A DNA stretch of 30,642 bases, from NCBI GenBank assembly GCA_017455085.1, contig JAFTBT010000128.1, forward strand, positions 1 through 30,642, in the 5' to 3' direction. Origin of the DNA: Synergistaceae bacterium. GTDB taxonomy: Bacteria; Synergistota; Synergistia; Synergistales; Aminobacteriaceae. A model generated the notes under the pieces. The model saw only the letters and a list, made by a program, of their open reading frames with translations, had not been told where the DNA came from and ran no database searches. Shown here piece after piece: positions 23,468-30,642 of this stretch. Both the position numbers and the translations under genes were made by a program. The stretch's first letter is position 1. Every line of letters starts with the position of its first letter.

Positions 23468-25486
23468 TTACTCTATGCGCTTGCTGATGGTGAGGACGTT
23501 GTTGCTGTCCCTGTACTCGTAGCTCACGTTGTCCATGCTCTTCTTGACGATATAAATTCCTAAGCCGCCGATCTGCCGCTCTTCAGCACTGAGCGTAATA
23601 TCCGGGTCTTCTTTTGCCAGCGGGTCATACGGAATCCCTGAGTCAGTGAACGTAATTTCTGCGTCAGAACCTTTGCGGGTGATGGTGATTCTTGCTTTGC
23701 CGTCGTGTGCCTCGTAAGCATAGTGGGCAATGTTCACAAAAATCTCCTCCACAGCAATATTTATCTGGGTCTGGGTCTTCATGGGGCATTCCCATTCGTC
23801 AAGGTAGCTGTCTATGAAGTCAAGTACCTCATCAAGTTTCTCGATCTGCGCATCAACAACAAGTTCATGCATTTCTTCACTCTTGCCTCCCATAAATTTC
23901 AAGTACAGCATAGTAACGTCATCGAACTGCGGAGCCTCACCGGTGAAGTCCATCACGCTCTTTCTCATGGTGTGCAGGACATCCTCCGCACTCATTCCCG
24001 AAGTGCCGTCAAGTGCCTCAAGCATCCTGTCAGTCCCGTAAAGCTCATCGTGAATATTCGTAGCCTCAGGTACACCGTCAGTGTAGATATACAGGCAGTC
24101 TCCATGCTTTAGCTCGAACTCGCTCACCCTGAATCTCATGCCATCCATCGTGGCGACAGCGGGACTCTGTTTCGTCTTGAACAGCTCATATTTTCCGTCA
24201 GCCCTCTTGATTGCGGGGTACTCATGCCCAGCGTTCGAGGCCGTAACTTTTCCGGTGGACAGCTCCAGAATCCCAAGCCACACCGTCACGAACAAGTCTG
24301 CATCGTTGCCTTCACAGAGCTGGTTGTTCACGTCAGAGAGTATTTCTCCCGGAGTGCCGCCCATTTTCGCCCTGTCCTTGATGAGTGTTTTGGCTATGAC
24401 CATGAACAGAGCCGCAGGGACTCCCTTACCGGAGACATCAGCCATCACAAGCGCAAGGTGATCGTCATCAATCATGAAGAAATCGTAGAAATCTCCTCCG
24501 ACTTCTTTTGCGGGGTTCATAGTCGCGAACATCTCGAACTCTTTTCTCTGCGGGAACTCTCTCGGAAGCATACTCAACTGAATATCAGCAGCTATGTTGA
24601 GTTCTGCCTTGATCTGCTCGCGCTCCTTAGTGATGTTCGTGATGTTGTCTATGTAGTTGAGGACTTGAGCCTCCATCGCGTCAATAGTTCTTGCAAGCTG
24701 GCCTATCTCGTTTTTAGCGGTGATCTCTTTTCCGAGCGGTGACTCAGGTTTTGTGTGTTCACCTGCGAATCTCTGTGTCTCACCTGCAATTTTCTGCACC
24801 GGGCGTATCAGCGAGCGACCCAAGTACATCCCGTAGACCAGCAGCACGAGTCCGGCAATCACAGCGGCGGCATAAGCTACATGGTTGACGTAGGACTTAC
24901 GGAACAAGTTCAGACGCTCCATTTGACGCTGCACGCAGATTATCCAGTCCACTATGCCGGAGTCGTTTGTCTTGAACGGGATCATGACGGTGATATGGTG
25001 TCCTGTTTCGTTGTAGCCCTTATCGCGGAAAACAGTTACCATGCGTCCGCCGTTCTCGCAGAGTTCTTTGTAGCCGGTCTTGTACTCTTCGTTGCTGGTC
25101 TTGCGGATGTAGCCGCTCGGATATTGGTCGTAGTGTTCGGAACTGTTCATCACGCTCAAGAAGAACTTGATGTGGTCGTAGTCGCTTTTGTCCGGACATA
25201 TCAGGTAAATGAACGTAGCATCCTGAGTGTCAGCCAAACGCTGCCATTCGTCATTAAGCATCTTGAAGCGCATCTTGAACTCCGAGCCGGTGATTTCTCC
25301 TGTGAGTAGTTCCGGAGACAAAACGGACGCGGCAGTACGTGCGGTGTTGTATGCGCAGTCCTCGTACTGAATCATTGCTGACGATGTGAACTCCCTGTAT
25401 CCCATGACGCAGACTAACACGGTCAGCACACAGATCACAAACACTATACCGGCTATAATCTGCACGGCTAATTTTTTCCTTAACAT
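23468..25486 (-). CDS. Membrane SpoIIE/RsbU-type phosphatase fused to an anti-sigma-like HATPase
   Basis: 672 residues. TM1 about 8-30, an extracytoplasmic sensor region (31-200), TM2 about 203-222, HAMP 223-278 (RSLIRPVQKIAGE) and a short coiled coil 280-300. The PP2C-like SpoIIE domain (about 300-530) has QLSMLPREFP, GGDFYDF 330-336, ADVSGKG 349-355, TDGVPEA 469-475 and FDDVT 521-525, the acidic metal ligands. A C-terminal GHKL ATPase (about 540-672) has N-box EEIFVNIAHYAY 580-591, G1 DSGIPYDPL 615-623 and GGLGIYIVK 640-648, like SpoIIAB/RsbW kinases. One protein thus holds both the phosphatase and the kinase half of a partner switch acting on a STAS protein, encoded at the head of the same operon. 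GAGG lies 11 nt upstream of ATG. Confidence 0.93.
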   Translation of the reverse strand: MLRKKLAVQIIAGIVFVICVLTVLVCVMGYREFTSSAMIQYEDCAYNTARTAASVLSPELLTGEITGSEFKMRFKMLNDEWQRLADTQDATFIYLICPDKSDYDHIKFFLSVMNSSEHYDQYPSGYIRKTSNEEYKTGYKELCENGGRMVTVFRDKGYNETGHHITVMIPFKTNDSGIVDWIICVQRQMERLNLFRKSYVNHVAYAAAVIAGLVLLVYGMYLGRSLIRPVQKIAGETQRFAGEHTKPESPLGKEITAKNEIGQLARTIDAMEAQVLNYIDNITNITKEREQIKAELNIAADIQLSMLPREFPQRKEFEMFATMNPAKEVGGDFYDFFMIDDDHLALVMADVSGKGVPAALFMVIAKTLIKDRAKMGGTPGEILSDVNNQLCEGNDADLFVTVWLGILELSTGKVTASNAGHEYPAIKRADGKYELFKTKQSPAVATMDGMRFRVSEFELKHGDCLYIYTDGVPEATNIHDELYGTDRMLEALDGTSGMSAEDVLHTMRKSVMDFTGEAPQFDDVTMLYLKFMGGKSEEMHELVVDAQIEKLDEVLDFIDSYLDEWECPMKTQTQINIAVEEIFVNIAHYAYEAHDGKARITITRKGSDAEITFTDSGIPYDPLAKEDPDITLSAEERQIGGLGIYIVKKSMDNVSYEYRDSNNVLTISKRIE

Positions 25487-25499
25487 TGCTATAAATACC

Positions 25500-25670
25500 T
25501 CATAACATAAAATATTTTCTCAGCTGCTGCACACTCACATGCACTAATTTTGTGCCGTTGCGGTGATTTATGATGCTGAGATTCATCATGCCAAGCATAT
25601 CTTTGTCCTTCCTGATTCTGAAGGGGTTATACTTCTCAAAACACGCCATAAACAGCAGCCCGCGCTTCAT
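25500..25670 (-). CDS. Small ORF between DUF2156 remnant and phosphatase gene
   Basis: 56 residues. ATG 25670 overlaps the TGA of the reconstructed DUF2156 frame (ATGA), and its own TGA overlaps the SD of the phosphatase gene. It opens MKRGLLFMACFEKYNPFRI and ends VSVQQLRKYFML. Sequence is Lys/Arg/Asn-rich with no motif I can name. It could be a real small protein, kept by coupling, or the decayed 3' part of the broken gene upstream. Codon content is plausible (few rare-looking runs), but evidence is thin. Confidence 0.4.
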   Translation of the reverse strand: MKRGLLFMACFEKYNPFRIRKDKDMLGMMNLSIINHRNGTKLVHVSVQQLRKYFML

Positions 25671-26007
25671 TCGGAGCTTTTACGTTTTTGTGACGAACTC
25701 ATGGCCTGGAACTTGACGCTTGAGCCGTGTTCGTGAGGGTCATCAAGAATATTCTGAAGGGCATTTCTGAGTGCTTGTGTGTCGGTTCTGTCTCCGTGAG
25801 GAAAGAGATACACGCGTTCGTGAGGAGTGCATTTTTTGCGCGCAGGGTGTACAGAAAAGCATTGTGTTCACAAAATTCATCGGCGTATTTGTGCCGCAGA
25901 CACCATGACGACACAAAAGAATGCTGGCAGGATCCTTCGCCGTACTTGAACGTGTAGGACACTACCAGCTCCTTGATGCCCAAAGTTACGGGCTGGAAAT
26001 CAAGCAT
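25667..26007 (-). pseudogene. Frameshifted, truncated DUF2156-like gene
   Basis: ATG 26007 lies 5 nt past the STAS stop. The first about 58 residues (MLDFQPVTLGIKELVVSY, YGEGSCQHSFVSSWCLRHKY, EHNAFLYTLRAK) look like the N-terminus of DUF2156/phosphatidylglycerol lysyltransferase-C-like proteins. The frame then breaks at a run of six A (plus-strand T at 25832-25837). Adding one A restores a natural continuation (KCTPHERVYLFPHGDRTDT, QALRNALQNILDD) that runs to TGA 25667. Unshifted, the frame ends at 25699 with unrelated residues. Family members are about 300 residues, so the gene is also missing its catalytic 3' two-thirds. Sequencing error could explain the shift but not the truncation. Confidence 0.55.
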
Positions 26008-26012
26008 ACAAT

Positions 26013-26318
26013 TTACTTCTCGATGTTCAAGATTTCGTCAAAGCCTGTTACCTCGAAGATCTCCAGAATCTCCGCACCTGCATTCCTGATGGTCATAGTA
26101 CCCTGTTTGTTCATGGTCTTCTGAGCCTTGAGGAGGACTCTCAATCCCGCCGAAGATATATACGCGAGTTTGGACATGTCAAACACGAGAGTCTTCACTC
26201 CTGGCATGGATGCGTTAAGTTCGGTTTCGAGCTGAGGTGCTGTAGTGGTGTCGAGGCGGCCTTCGAGCGCAAGGGTAAGTGCATCCGCAGATGTGTCTTT
26301 GTTGATAGTGAGTGCCAT
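26013..26318 (-). CDS. STAS-domain anti-sigma factor antagonist
   Basis: 101 residues from ATG 26318 (GGAGGT 7 nt upstream). A single STAS domain fills it: MALTINKDTSADALTLALEGRLD reduced here to ALTLALEGRLDTTTAP, then VFDMSKLAYISSAGLRVLL, with Ser56 (or Ser55) at the phospho-acceptor position of SpoIIAA/RsbV. When unphosphorylated, such proteins bind an anti-sigma kinase and free its target; the fused phosphatase-kinase encoded downstream is the obvious partner. First gene of the operon, with a strong promoter (TTGACA-17-TACTTT). No sigma factor gene is nearby, so the output may lie elsewhere or may not be a sigma factor. Confidence 0.92.
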   Translation of the reverse strand: MALTINKDTSADALTLALEGRLDTTTAPQLETELNASMPGVKTLVFDMSKLAYISSAGLRVLLKAQKTMNKQGTMTIRNAGAEILEIFEVTGFDEILNIEK

Positions 26319-26370
26319 ATGATTACCTCCAATAGTGCACACAAAAAATATTGTCTTAATGGATTTGGGT

Positions 26371-26399
26371 AAAGTAACATTTTTCCGCGCGAGTGTCAA
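26371..26399 (-). promoter_or_regulatory. Sigma70-type promoter of the STAS signalling operon
   Basis: Minus strand: TTGACA (26399-26394), a 17-nt spacer and TACTTT (26376-26371), 53 nt before the STAS start codon. The consensus -35 and ideal spacing make this one of the best promoters in the window. Confidence 0.75.
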
Positions 26400-26423
26400 C
26401 AATCTTTCATTAGGCTTACTGTC

Positions 26424-26451
26424 TGGACACTGCAATAACTTGTTGTATAAT
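26424..26451 (+). promoter_or_regulatory. Promoter toward the 26689 gene
   Basis: Plus strand: TGGACA (26424-26429), a 16-nt spacer and TATAAT (26446-26451). It faces away from the STAS operon promoter 25 bp away. The leader to ATG 26689 would be about 230 nt and includes the decayed duplicate at 26499-26590. Confidence 0.65.
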
Positions 26452-26498
26452 AACCGAAATTTTTATTACCCCTATTATGAATTTACAGGCCAGTTTGA

Positions 26499-26739
26499 AA
26501 TAATTCACGTGAAATTTTACTCAGGAAGGGAATTTATGAGATGCTTAGTCGTAAAAATGCAGCGTCAGTTATTACTATTCCTGTAAACCCTTTTGTAGTA
26601 TTATGCGGCACAAAATACCGACTCTATATCTATACTGGTCTGCAATAGTTCACGTAAAAATCTGAATCAGGAAGGAAAATCACACAAGATGCTTAACCGC
26701 AAAATTTCAGCGTCACTAATATTGTTATTCCTGTTTATC
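26499..26739 (+). repeat. Imperfect duplication of the leader and start of the 26689 gene
   Basis: Copy one (about 26499-26590) and copy two (about 26645-26739) share TTCACGT, TCAGGAAGG, then ATGCTTA, CGYAAAA, CAGCGTCA and TTATTCCTGT in the same order (offset 146-148 bp). Copy one has lost the signal-peptide frame: from ATG 26541 it gives 35 codons ending TAG at 26646-26648; from ATG 26536 it gives 16 codons ending at 26586. The 26436-26688 gap otherwise holds only the promoter. Confidence 0.75.
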
Positions 26740-27444
26740 CCGGCAGTATGTCTTGCAGCAGAAAAAATTGACCCTGTCCTCGCGCAGTGGTCTCATGAGA
26801 GCGACTTTGCTGAGAAAGACGGAGACCAAACTGTACGCATCAAGGCCACGTATTACTCAAACGAGTACGTCGAAGCCCTGATAGCCGCCGAAGCAGAAAA
26901 AAACCTCTGGACCGCCGACGAAATGGAAAACTACAAGTACACCCTCCTCAAGAATCTCAACTTGGCCGAATGCATACCGTTCCACATTGATATGTACGTA
27001 CGCGGAGTGCCGATGTATGCCGGACCGTTCGACAAGCACATAACCATGATGGTCGGCAAAAAGAAATACTCCCCCATAGACTACGACAAACGCTTTAACT
27101 TCAGGATACAGGGTGCACGTGACGGGATGGTGTTTTTCCCGCGATATGACCCCAAGACCGGAAAGGAAGTACTCGAAGGCGCACGAGACGTCAGGCTTGT
27201 GTTCGACAGCGCGGTAAGCATGGCTATGGCAACAAGGGGCGATGCTGTGTGGGTGTGGGACCTCACGAAGGACAGAGGCAAAATCGGCGGAGGTAAAGCC
27301 GCGAACAGACTCGAAGTTGACCGCCTACTCAAACGAAACCAGAAGCTAAATGCGGACAGGGAAGCCCTCAGAAAACAGCTTGAGGCTCTCGACAAGGAAG
27401 CAGGCGAAATCAGCTCACGCATTGATGAATTGCAGTCTGAGTAG
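26689..27444 (+). CDS. Secreted protein with C-terminal coiled coil, function unknown
   Basis: 251 residues. The signal peptide ILLFLFIPAVCLA is cut before AEKIDP. Residues about 25-200 form a globular region with strands such as RIKATYYSNEYVEALIAA and IDMYVRGVPMYAGPFD, possibly an Ig-like or lipoprotein-type fold. Residues 209-251 are a strongly charged heptad-like coiled coil (ANRLEVDRLLKRNQKLNADR, LRKQLEALDKEAGE). Family not recognised. It may act in the periplasm as an oligomeric envelope protein. AGGAAGG lies 13 nt before ATG. pfkA follows after 54 bp on the same strand and could be cotranscribed. Its 5' region is duplicated upstream. Confidence 0.8.
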   Translation: MLNRKISASLILLFLFIPAVCLAAEKIDPVLAQWSHESDFAEKDGDQTVRIKATYYSNEYVEALIAAEAEKNLWTADEMENYKYTLLKNLNLAECIPFHIDMYVRGVPMYAGPFDKHITMMVGKKKYSPIDYDKRFNFRIQGARDGMVFFPRYDPKTGKEVLEGARDVRLVFDSAVSMAMATRGDAVWVWDLTKDRGKIGGGKAANRLEVDRLLKRNQKLNADREALRKQLEALDKEAGEISSRIDELQSE

Positions 27445-27498
27445 CAAAATACGCAGACATTCTCACTAACAAACGAAGAAAGGAAGAGAGTTGTGACT

Positions 27499-28464
27499 AT
27501 GAACAAGATGGACCGTATCGCTGTACTTACCAGCGGAGGAGACTCCCCCGGCATGAACGCGGCAGTCCGAGCCGTTGCAAGAACGTGTATGTTCAACGAT
27601 AAAGAGTGCATTGGTGTAATGAGAGGCTATGAGGGCCTGATTGAGGGAGATTTTATACCCTTAGACCGTGCGGCAGTGGGGGGAATCATCCACAAGGGCG
27701 GGACTATTTTGCGCACAGCCAGAAGCGAAAGATTCAGGACACCCGAAGGACGCGAAGAGGCATTAGCCCAGATGAAGAAGGCAGGAATCGACGGCCTCGT
27801 AGTTATCGGCGGAGACGGGTCATTTCACGGGGCGAAGGCACTGCATGATTTGGGCTTCCCTACGATCGGAATACCCGGCACTATCGACAACGACATCACC
27901 GGCACTGACGAGACCATAGGCTTCGATACGGCCGTAAACACTGCGCTTGAGGCGATCATGAAGCTGCGTGATACTGCATCGAGTCATGAGAGGCTTTTTG
28001 TGGTTGAGGTCATGGGACGAAATGCGGGGTTTCTCGCGCTGGAAGTTGCTGTAGCCACCGGAGCAGAGTATGCAGTTGTGCCGGAGCTGCCGCTGAGCAT
28101 CGGAAATCTGGTGAAGATTCTGAAGACCTCGTACGCACAGCATAAGACTCATACGCTTGTGGTGCTTGCTGAGGGAGTGATGAGTGCCGCAGAGATGCGC
28201 GAACAGCTTGCAGACGCTGGAGGCTATGACGCGAGAGTCACGGTGCTGGGGTATATTCAGCGCGGAGGACACCCGACATCGTTTGACGTTGTGCTGGCCA
28301 CGAGGATGGGTGCATTTGCCACAGAGAACTTGATGATCGGGAAATCCGGCATGATGGTGGGGAACATCAACCACAAACTTGTGTTGAGTCCACTGGAGCG
28401 TGCGTGGAGCGAACATAAATCACTGAGTCCGGAGATGTTGAGTCTGATCAACAAGATGAACTAG
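27499..28464 (+). CDS. pfkA: ATP-dependent 6-phosphofructokinase
   Basis: 321 residues, the standard bacterial length. Motifs: LTSGGDSPGMNAAVRA (ATP site), GGTILRTARSERF, VVIGGDGSFHGA (GGDGS indicates ATP rather than pyrophosphate use), GIPGTIDNDITGTDETIGF (catalytic Asp in TIDND), VEVMGRNAGFLAL (fructose-6-phosphate contacts) and GYIQRGGHPTSFD. It phosphorylates fructose-6-phosphate at the committed step of glycolysis, in the cytoplasm as a tetramer. ATG 27499 was preferred over GTG 27493 from the position of GAGAG; either is possible. A hairpin terminator follows. Confidence 0.96.
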   Translation: MNKMDRIAVLTSGGDSPGMNAAVRAVARTCMFNDKECIGVMRGYEGLIEGDFIPLDRAAVGGIIHKGGTILRTARSERFRTPEGREEALAQMKKAGIDGLVVIGGDGSFHGAKALHDLGFPTIGIPGTIDNDITGTDETIGFDTAVNTALEAIMKLRDTASSHERLFVVEVMGRNAGFLALEVAVATGAEYAVVPELPLSIGNLVKILKTSYAQHKTHTLVVLAEGVMSAAEMREQLADAGGYDARVTVLGYIQRGGHPTSFDVVLATRMGAFATENLMIGKSGMMVGNINHKLVLSPLERAWSEHKSLSPEMLSLINKMN

Positions 28465-28474
28465 TATTTTCACT

Positions 28475-28502
28475 GGGGAGTGAGTAACTTTTGCTCCCCT
28501 TT
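28475..28502 (+). terminator. Terminator of pfkA
   Basis: GGGGAG (28475-28480) pairs with CTCCCC (28494-28499) around a 13-nt loop, followed by TTT. It lies 11 nt past the pfkA stop codon. The T run is short, so it may be leaky into rho. Confidence 0.75.
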
Positions 28503-28572
28503 CCTACCCAAAACGCCGTAATATCTGCTGCAAAAATCTCCAGCTCACAAGACTAATATCATCAAGTCAACG

Positions 28573-28783
28573 GCGACACAGCAGGTATCACTTTCGTAAG
28601 CGTCAATGTTGCAGGAATATGCATCATACGTTAGCGAAGACACAAGCAGGCAAAAAGCTATCCGGAAGTGTTGTATGCGTTCAGAGCATGGACATATCAA
28701 CACACAAAGTTAGCAGGTAAAAACTATCCACCAGTGTTGTATATGCCTAAGCCTTCAGCGCGTGAAGTATATCAACACACAAT
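28573..28783 (+). repeat. Imperfect about 67-72-bp repeats in the rho leader
   Basis: Units open with GACACAGCAGGTA (28575), ACACAAGCAGGCAAAAAGC (28641) and AAGTTAGCAGGTAAAAAC (28708). Units two and three share GCAGGYAAAAA, CTATCC, CCAGTGTTGTAT-like and ATATCAACACACAA words. The array fills most of the 28465-28805 gap. An in-frame ATG at 28746 has no SD. No other gene is seen in the gap. Confidence 0.65.
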
Positions 28784-28805
28784 ATCACTCATAAGGAAAG
28801 ATCAA

Positions 28806-30431
28806 ATGCCAAGAACAAAATCGACTACTACTACAGAACCAAAGACTACTGACACAGAGAACGAACAGCCCAGAGCCGTCCGCACCAGAACAGTCCGCAC
28901 AAGGACAGCCAGAGCCACAGCCGCCACAGACAGCCCAAGTGCAGCAATAGCTATGCCGCCTACTACAGGCATGACCGCAGAACAGCTCAGCGAAGAAGTC
29001 AGGGCCATTCAGGAATCAGGCTACAGAGAGCCGCAGAAATCCTACAGAGAACCGCAGAACGCTATGCCTCTGGACGAACCGGATGATCTGTACTCGGACG
29101 AACTCGATGATCAGGACGACACATCAGGCTACAGACCGGGCAACGTCAGGCGCGACCGCGAAATGATTCAGCACCCAAAGCCAAAGTACACGTACGCTAT
29201 GCTGTCGGCAAGGACTCTCGCTGACCTGCGCAAACTCGCCAAGGATTTCGAGGTGAATATTCCCGCTAACATGCGCAAGGATGACGTGATTATCTCCATC
29301 CTGAAGGCACAGGCTGAGAGCATGAATTACCGTTTTGGGGGCGGGACTCTGGAGATACTGCCGGAGAATTTCGGATTTTTGCGTCCCAAAGGAATGCTGC
29401 CCACAGACAACGATGTGTATCTTTCTTCGTCACAGATACGCAGATTCGGACTCAGGAACGGTGACGTGATTTGGGGGCTGATTCGTCCGCCGAGAGATCA
29501 GGAGCATTATGAGGCACTTCTGCGCGTGGAGACCGTCAACTTCACCGACCCGGAACATTCACGCAACAGGCCGGTATTCTCACAACTCACACCGATTTTC
29601 CCGAACGTCAGGCTGAGTCTGGAGTACGACCCCAAAGACATAGCGACAAGACTCGTTGACATGTTTGCGCCCATAGGTCTCGGACAGAGAGCGTTGATAG
29701 TCTCGCCACCAAAAGCCGGAAAAACTACACTCCTCAAGCGAATAGCACGGGCAATCGCAGCAAGTTCACCGGATATTATCATCATGGCCCTGCTCATTGA
29801 CGAGAGACCCGAAGAAGTTACCGACATATCCCGCTCAATCGACGGCGAAGTCATTGCGTCAACGTTCGACCGCCCTTCGGACGAGCATATACGTGTGGCG
29901 AATCTCGCTCTGGAAAAGGCAAAGAGACTCGTTGAGGCCAAGAGGGACGTTGTGATTCTGCTGGACTCCATCACGAGGCTTGCGAGAGCGTCAAACCTGA
30001 CTGTGCCGCCGTCTGGTAGGACATTGTCGGGAGGACTTGATCCTTCGGGGCTGTATTTCCCCAAGAGATTTTTCGGGGCAGCAAGGAATTTCGAGGAGGG
30101 CGGAAGTCTCACGATTATAGGCACTGCGCTCACGGATACGGGCTCAAGAATGGATGATGTGATCTACGAAGAGTTCAAGGGTACGGGGAATATGGAGCTG
30201 CATTTGTCGCGGAAGCTGGCGGAACAGAGAATTTTCCCAGCAATAGACATCACGAAGTCCGGCACGAGGCGTGAAGAGCTGTTGATGCCTGAGGACGACC
30301 TCAAACGTTTGTGGATACTCCGCAAGAGAATCGCAGGTGTAGATGAGGCTGGAGCGTTGAACCTCATACTGGACAAGCTGAAGCAGACGGAGAACAACGA
30401 GGAATTTCTCAGCTCCATAAAACTTGCCTGA
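28806..30431 (+). CDS. rho: Transcription termination factor Rho
   Basis: 541 residues from ATG 28806 (AAGGAAAG 5 nt upstream), about 120 longer than E. coli Rho. Residues 1-125 are a low-complexity extension: Thr/Arg-rich (VRTRTVRTRTARATAA) then acidic (DEPDDLYSDELDDQDD), probably disordered and RNA-binding. Then Rho_N 131-170, the cold-shock-like RNA domain 177-250 (LEILPENFGFLRP), and the ATPase core with Walker A SPPKAGKTT 300-308, Walker B DVVILLDS 381-388 and the R-loop/secondary RNA site DITKSGTRREELL near 481-493. It unwinds RNA:DNA at terminators as a hexameric helicase. The bicyclomycin-pocket region looks standard. The 340-bp upstream region with repeats may be a site of autoregulation. 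Confidence 0.96.
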   Translation: MPRTKSTTTTEPKTTDTENEQPRAVRTRTVRTRTARATAATDSPSAAIAMPPTTGMTAEQLSEEVRAIQESGYREPQKSYREPQNAMPLDEPDDLYSDELDDQDDTSGYRPGNVRRDREMIQHPKPKYTYAMLSARTLADLRKLAKDFEVNIPANMRKDDVIISILKAQAESMNYRFGGGTLEILPENFGFLRPKGMLPTDNDVYLSSSQIRRFGLRNGDVIWGLIRPPRDQEHYEALLRVETVNFTDPEHSRNRPVFSQLTPIFPNVRLSLEYDPKDIATRLVDMFAPIGLGQRALIVSPPKAGKTTLLKRIARAIAASSPDIIIMALLIDERPEEVTDISRSIDGEVIASTFDRPSDEHIRVANLALEKAKRLVEAKRDVVILLDSITRLARASNLTVPPSGRTLSGGLDPSGLYFPKRFFGAARNFEEGGSLTIIGTALTDTGSRMDDVIYEEFKGTGNMELHLSRKLAEQRIFPAIDITKSGTRREELLMPEDDLKRLWILRKRIAGVDEAGALNLILDKLKQTENNEEFLSSIKLA

Positions 30432-30464
30432 TACTGCGCTGCTATGGGGATATTTTCCGGACAC

Positions 30465-30494
30465 AAAAAAACCCGCCTTCACGCTAAGACGGGT
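30465..30494 (-). terminator. Terminator of tRNA-Thr, partly shared with rho
   Basis: On minus, ACCCGTC (30494-30488) pairs with GGCGGGT (30477-30471), followed by seven T (30471-30465). On plus the same stem is followed only by CTGTTATTC, so it is weak for rho. Confidence 0.8.
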
Positions 30495-30512
30495 CTGTTA
30501 TTCTCTGGATTA

Positions 30513-30587
30513 TGGAGCCGGTGAACAGATTCGAACTGTTGACCTGCGCATTACGAGTGCGCTGCTCTACCTCTGAGCCACACCGGC
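30513..30587 (-). tRNA. tRNA-Thr (anticodon CGU)
   Basis: The minus strand folds into a full cloverleaf: acceptor GCCGGTG/CACCGGC, D arm GCTCAGAGGTAGAGC, anticodon stem GCGCA/TGCGC with loop CTCGTAA (anticodon CGT), T arm AACAG-TTCGAAT-CTGTT, discriminator T and encoded CCA (30515-30513). It reads ACG codons. Confidence 0.97.
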
Positions 30588-30609
30588 AATGATTAATTCA
30601 CGAGGAGAG

Positions 30610-30638
30610 ATTTTATCAGCTCATGAATTTTTTGGCAA
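30610..30638 (-). promoter_or_regulatory. Promoter of tRNA-Thr
   Basis: Minus strand TTGCCA (30638-30633), a 17-nt spacer and TAAAAT (30615-30610), 22 nt before the tRNA 5' end. Strong sigma70-type match, as expected for a tRNA gene. Confidence 0.75.
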
Positions 30639-30642
30639 GTGA

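Overview
The window reads as chromosomal DNA of a strictly anaerobic, Gram-negative-type bacterium. A Synergistaceae-like genome is my best guess. It rests on the style of the surface proteins, the biotin-dependent sodium-pump decarboxylase genes, the short CobU, and a Rho with a long N-terminal extension. No 16S gene is present, so the taxonomy is inference.

Layout. 1-5439 (minus) is the 5' part of a giant secreted subtilase with Ig-like modules, an EF-hand-like loop and a leucine-rich-repeat block; it runs off the left edge. 5566-7620 (minus) holds a small secreted protein and an SLH/NAGPA-type phosphodiester glycosidase. 7655-7803 is a symmetric promoter and a probable structured small RNA on plus. 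7838-9041 is a HAD phosphatase gene flanked by two unrelated short tandem repeats. 9057-11524 (minus) is cobU, cobS and an aldo/keto reductase with ferredoxin clusters. 11584-13194 is a DEAD-box helicase. 13261-16290 (minus) is a tight four-gene operon: an HNH-motif membrane protein, a small soluble protein, a glycine-zipper membrane protein and a cysteine-cluster protein. It is the best candidate here for an undescribed system. 16499-19586 is a HinfI/CcrM-like restriction-modification pair sitting between two paralogous secreted SH3 proteins. 19663-22096 (minus) is mmdA-mmdD-mmdC without the beta subunit. 22460-26318 (minus) is a partner-switching signalling operon: STAS protein, broken DUF2156 gene, small ORF, SpoIIE-type phosphatase fused to an anti-sigma-like kinase domain, and an ATPase with a cNMP-type domain. 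26689-30431 (plus) is a secreted coiled-coil protein, pfkA and rho. The right end is tRNA-Thr(CGU) on minus.

Themes. Many intergenic regions carry locus-specific tandem repeats or partial duplications of gene leaders (7838-7955, 8831-9041, 9454-9540, 22180-22472, 26499-26739, 28573-28783). Several rho-independent terminators are GGAGGG/CCCTCC hairpins of closely related sequence. Two intergenic regions have symmetric or overlapping -10 boxes that would fire both ways. Start codons were set from Shine-Dalgarno (SD) sequences, which are strong and purine-rich here, often with 10-12 nt spacing.
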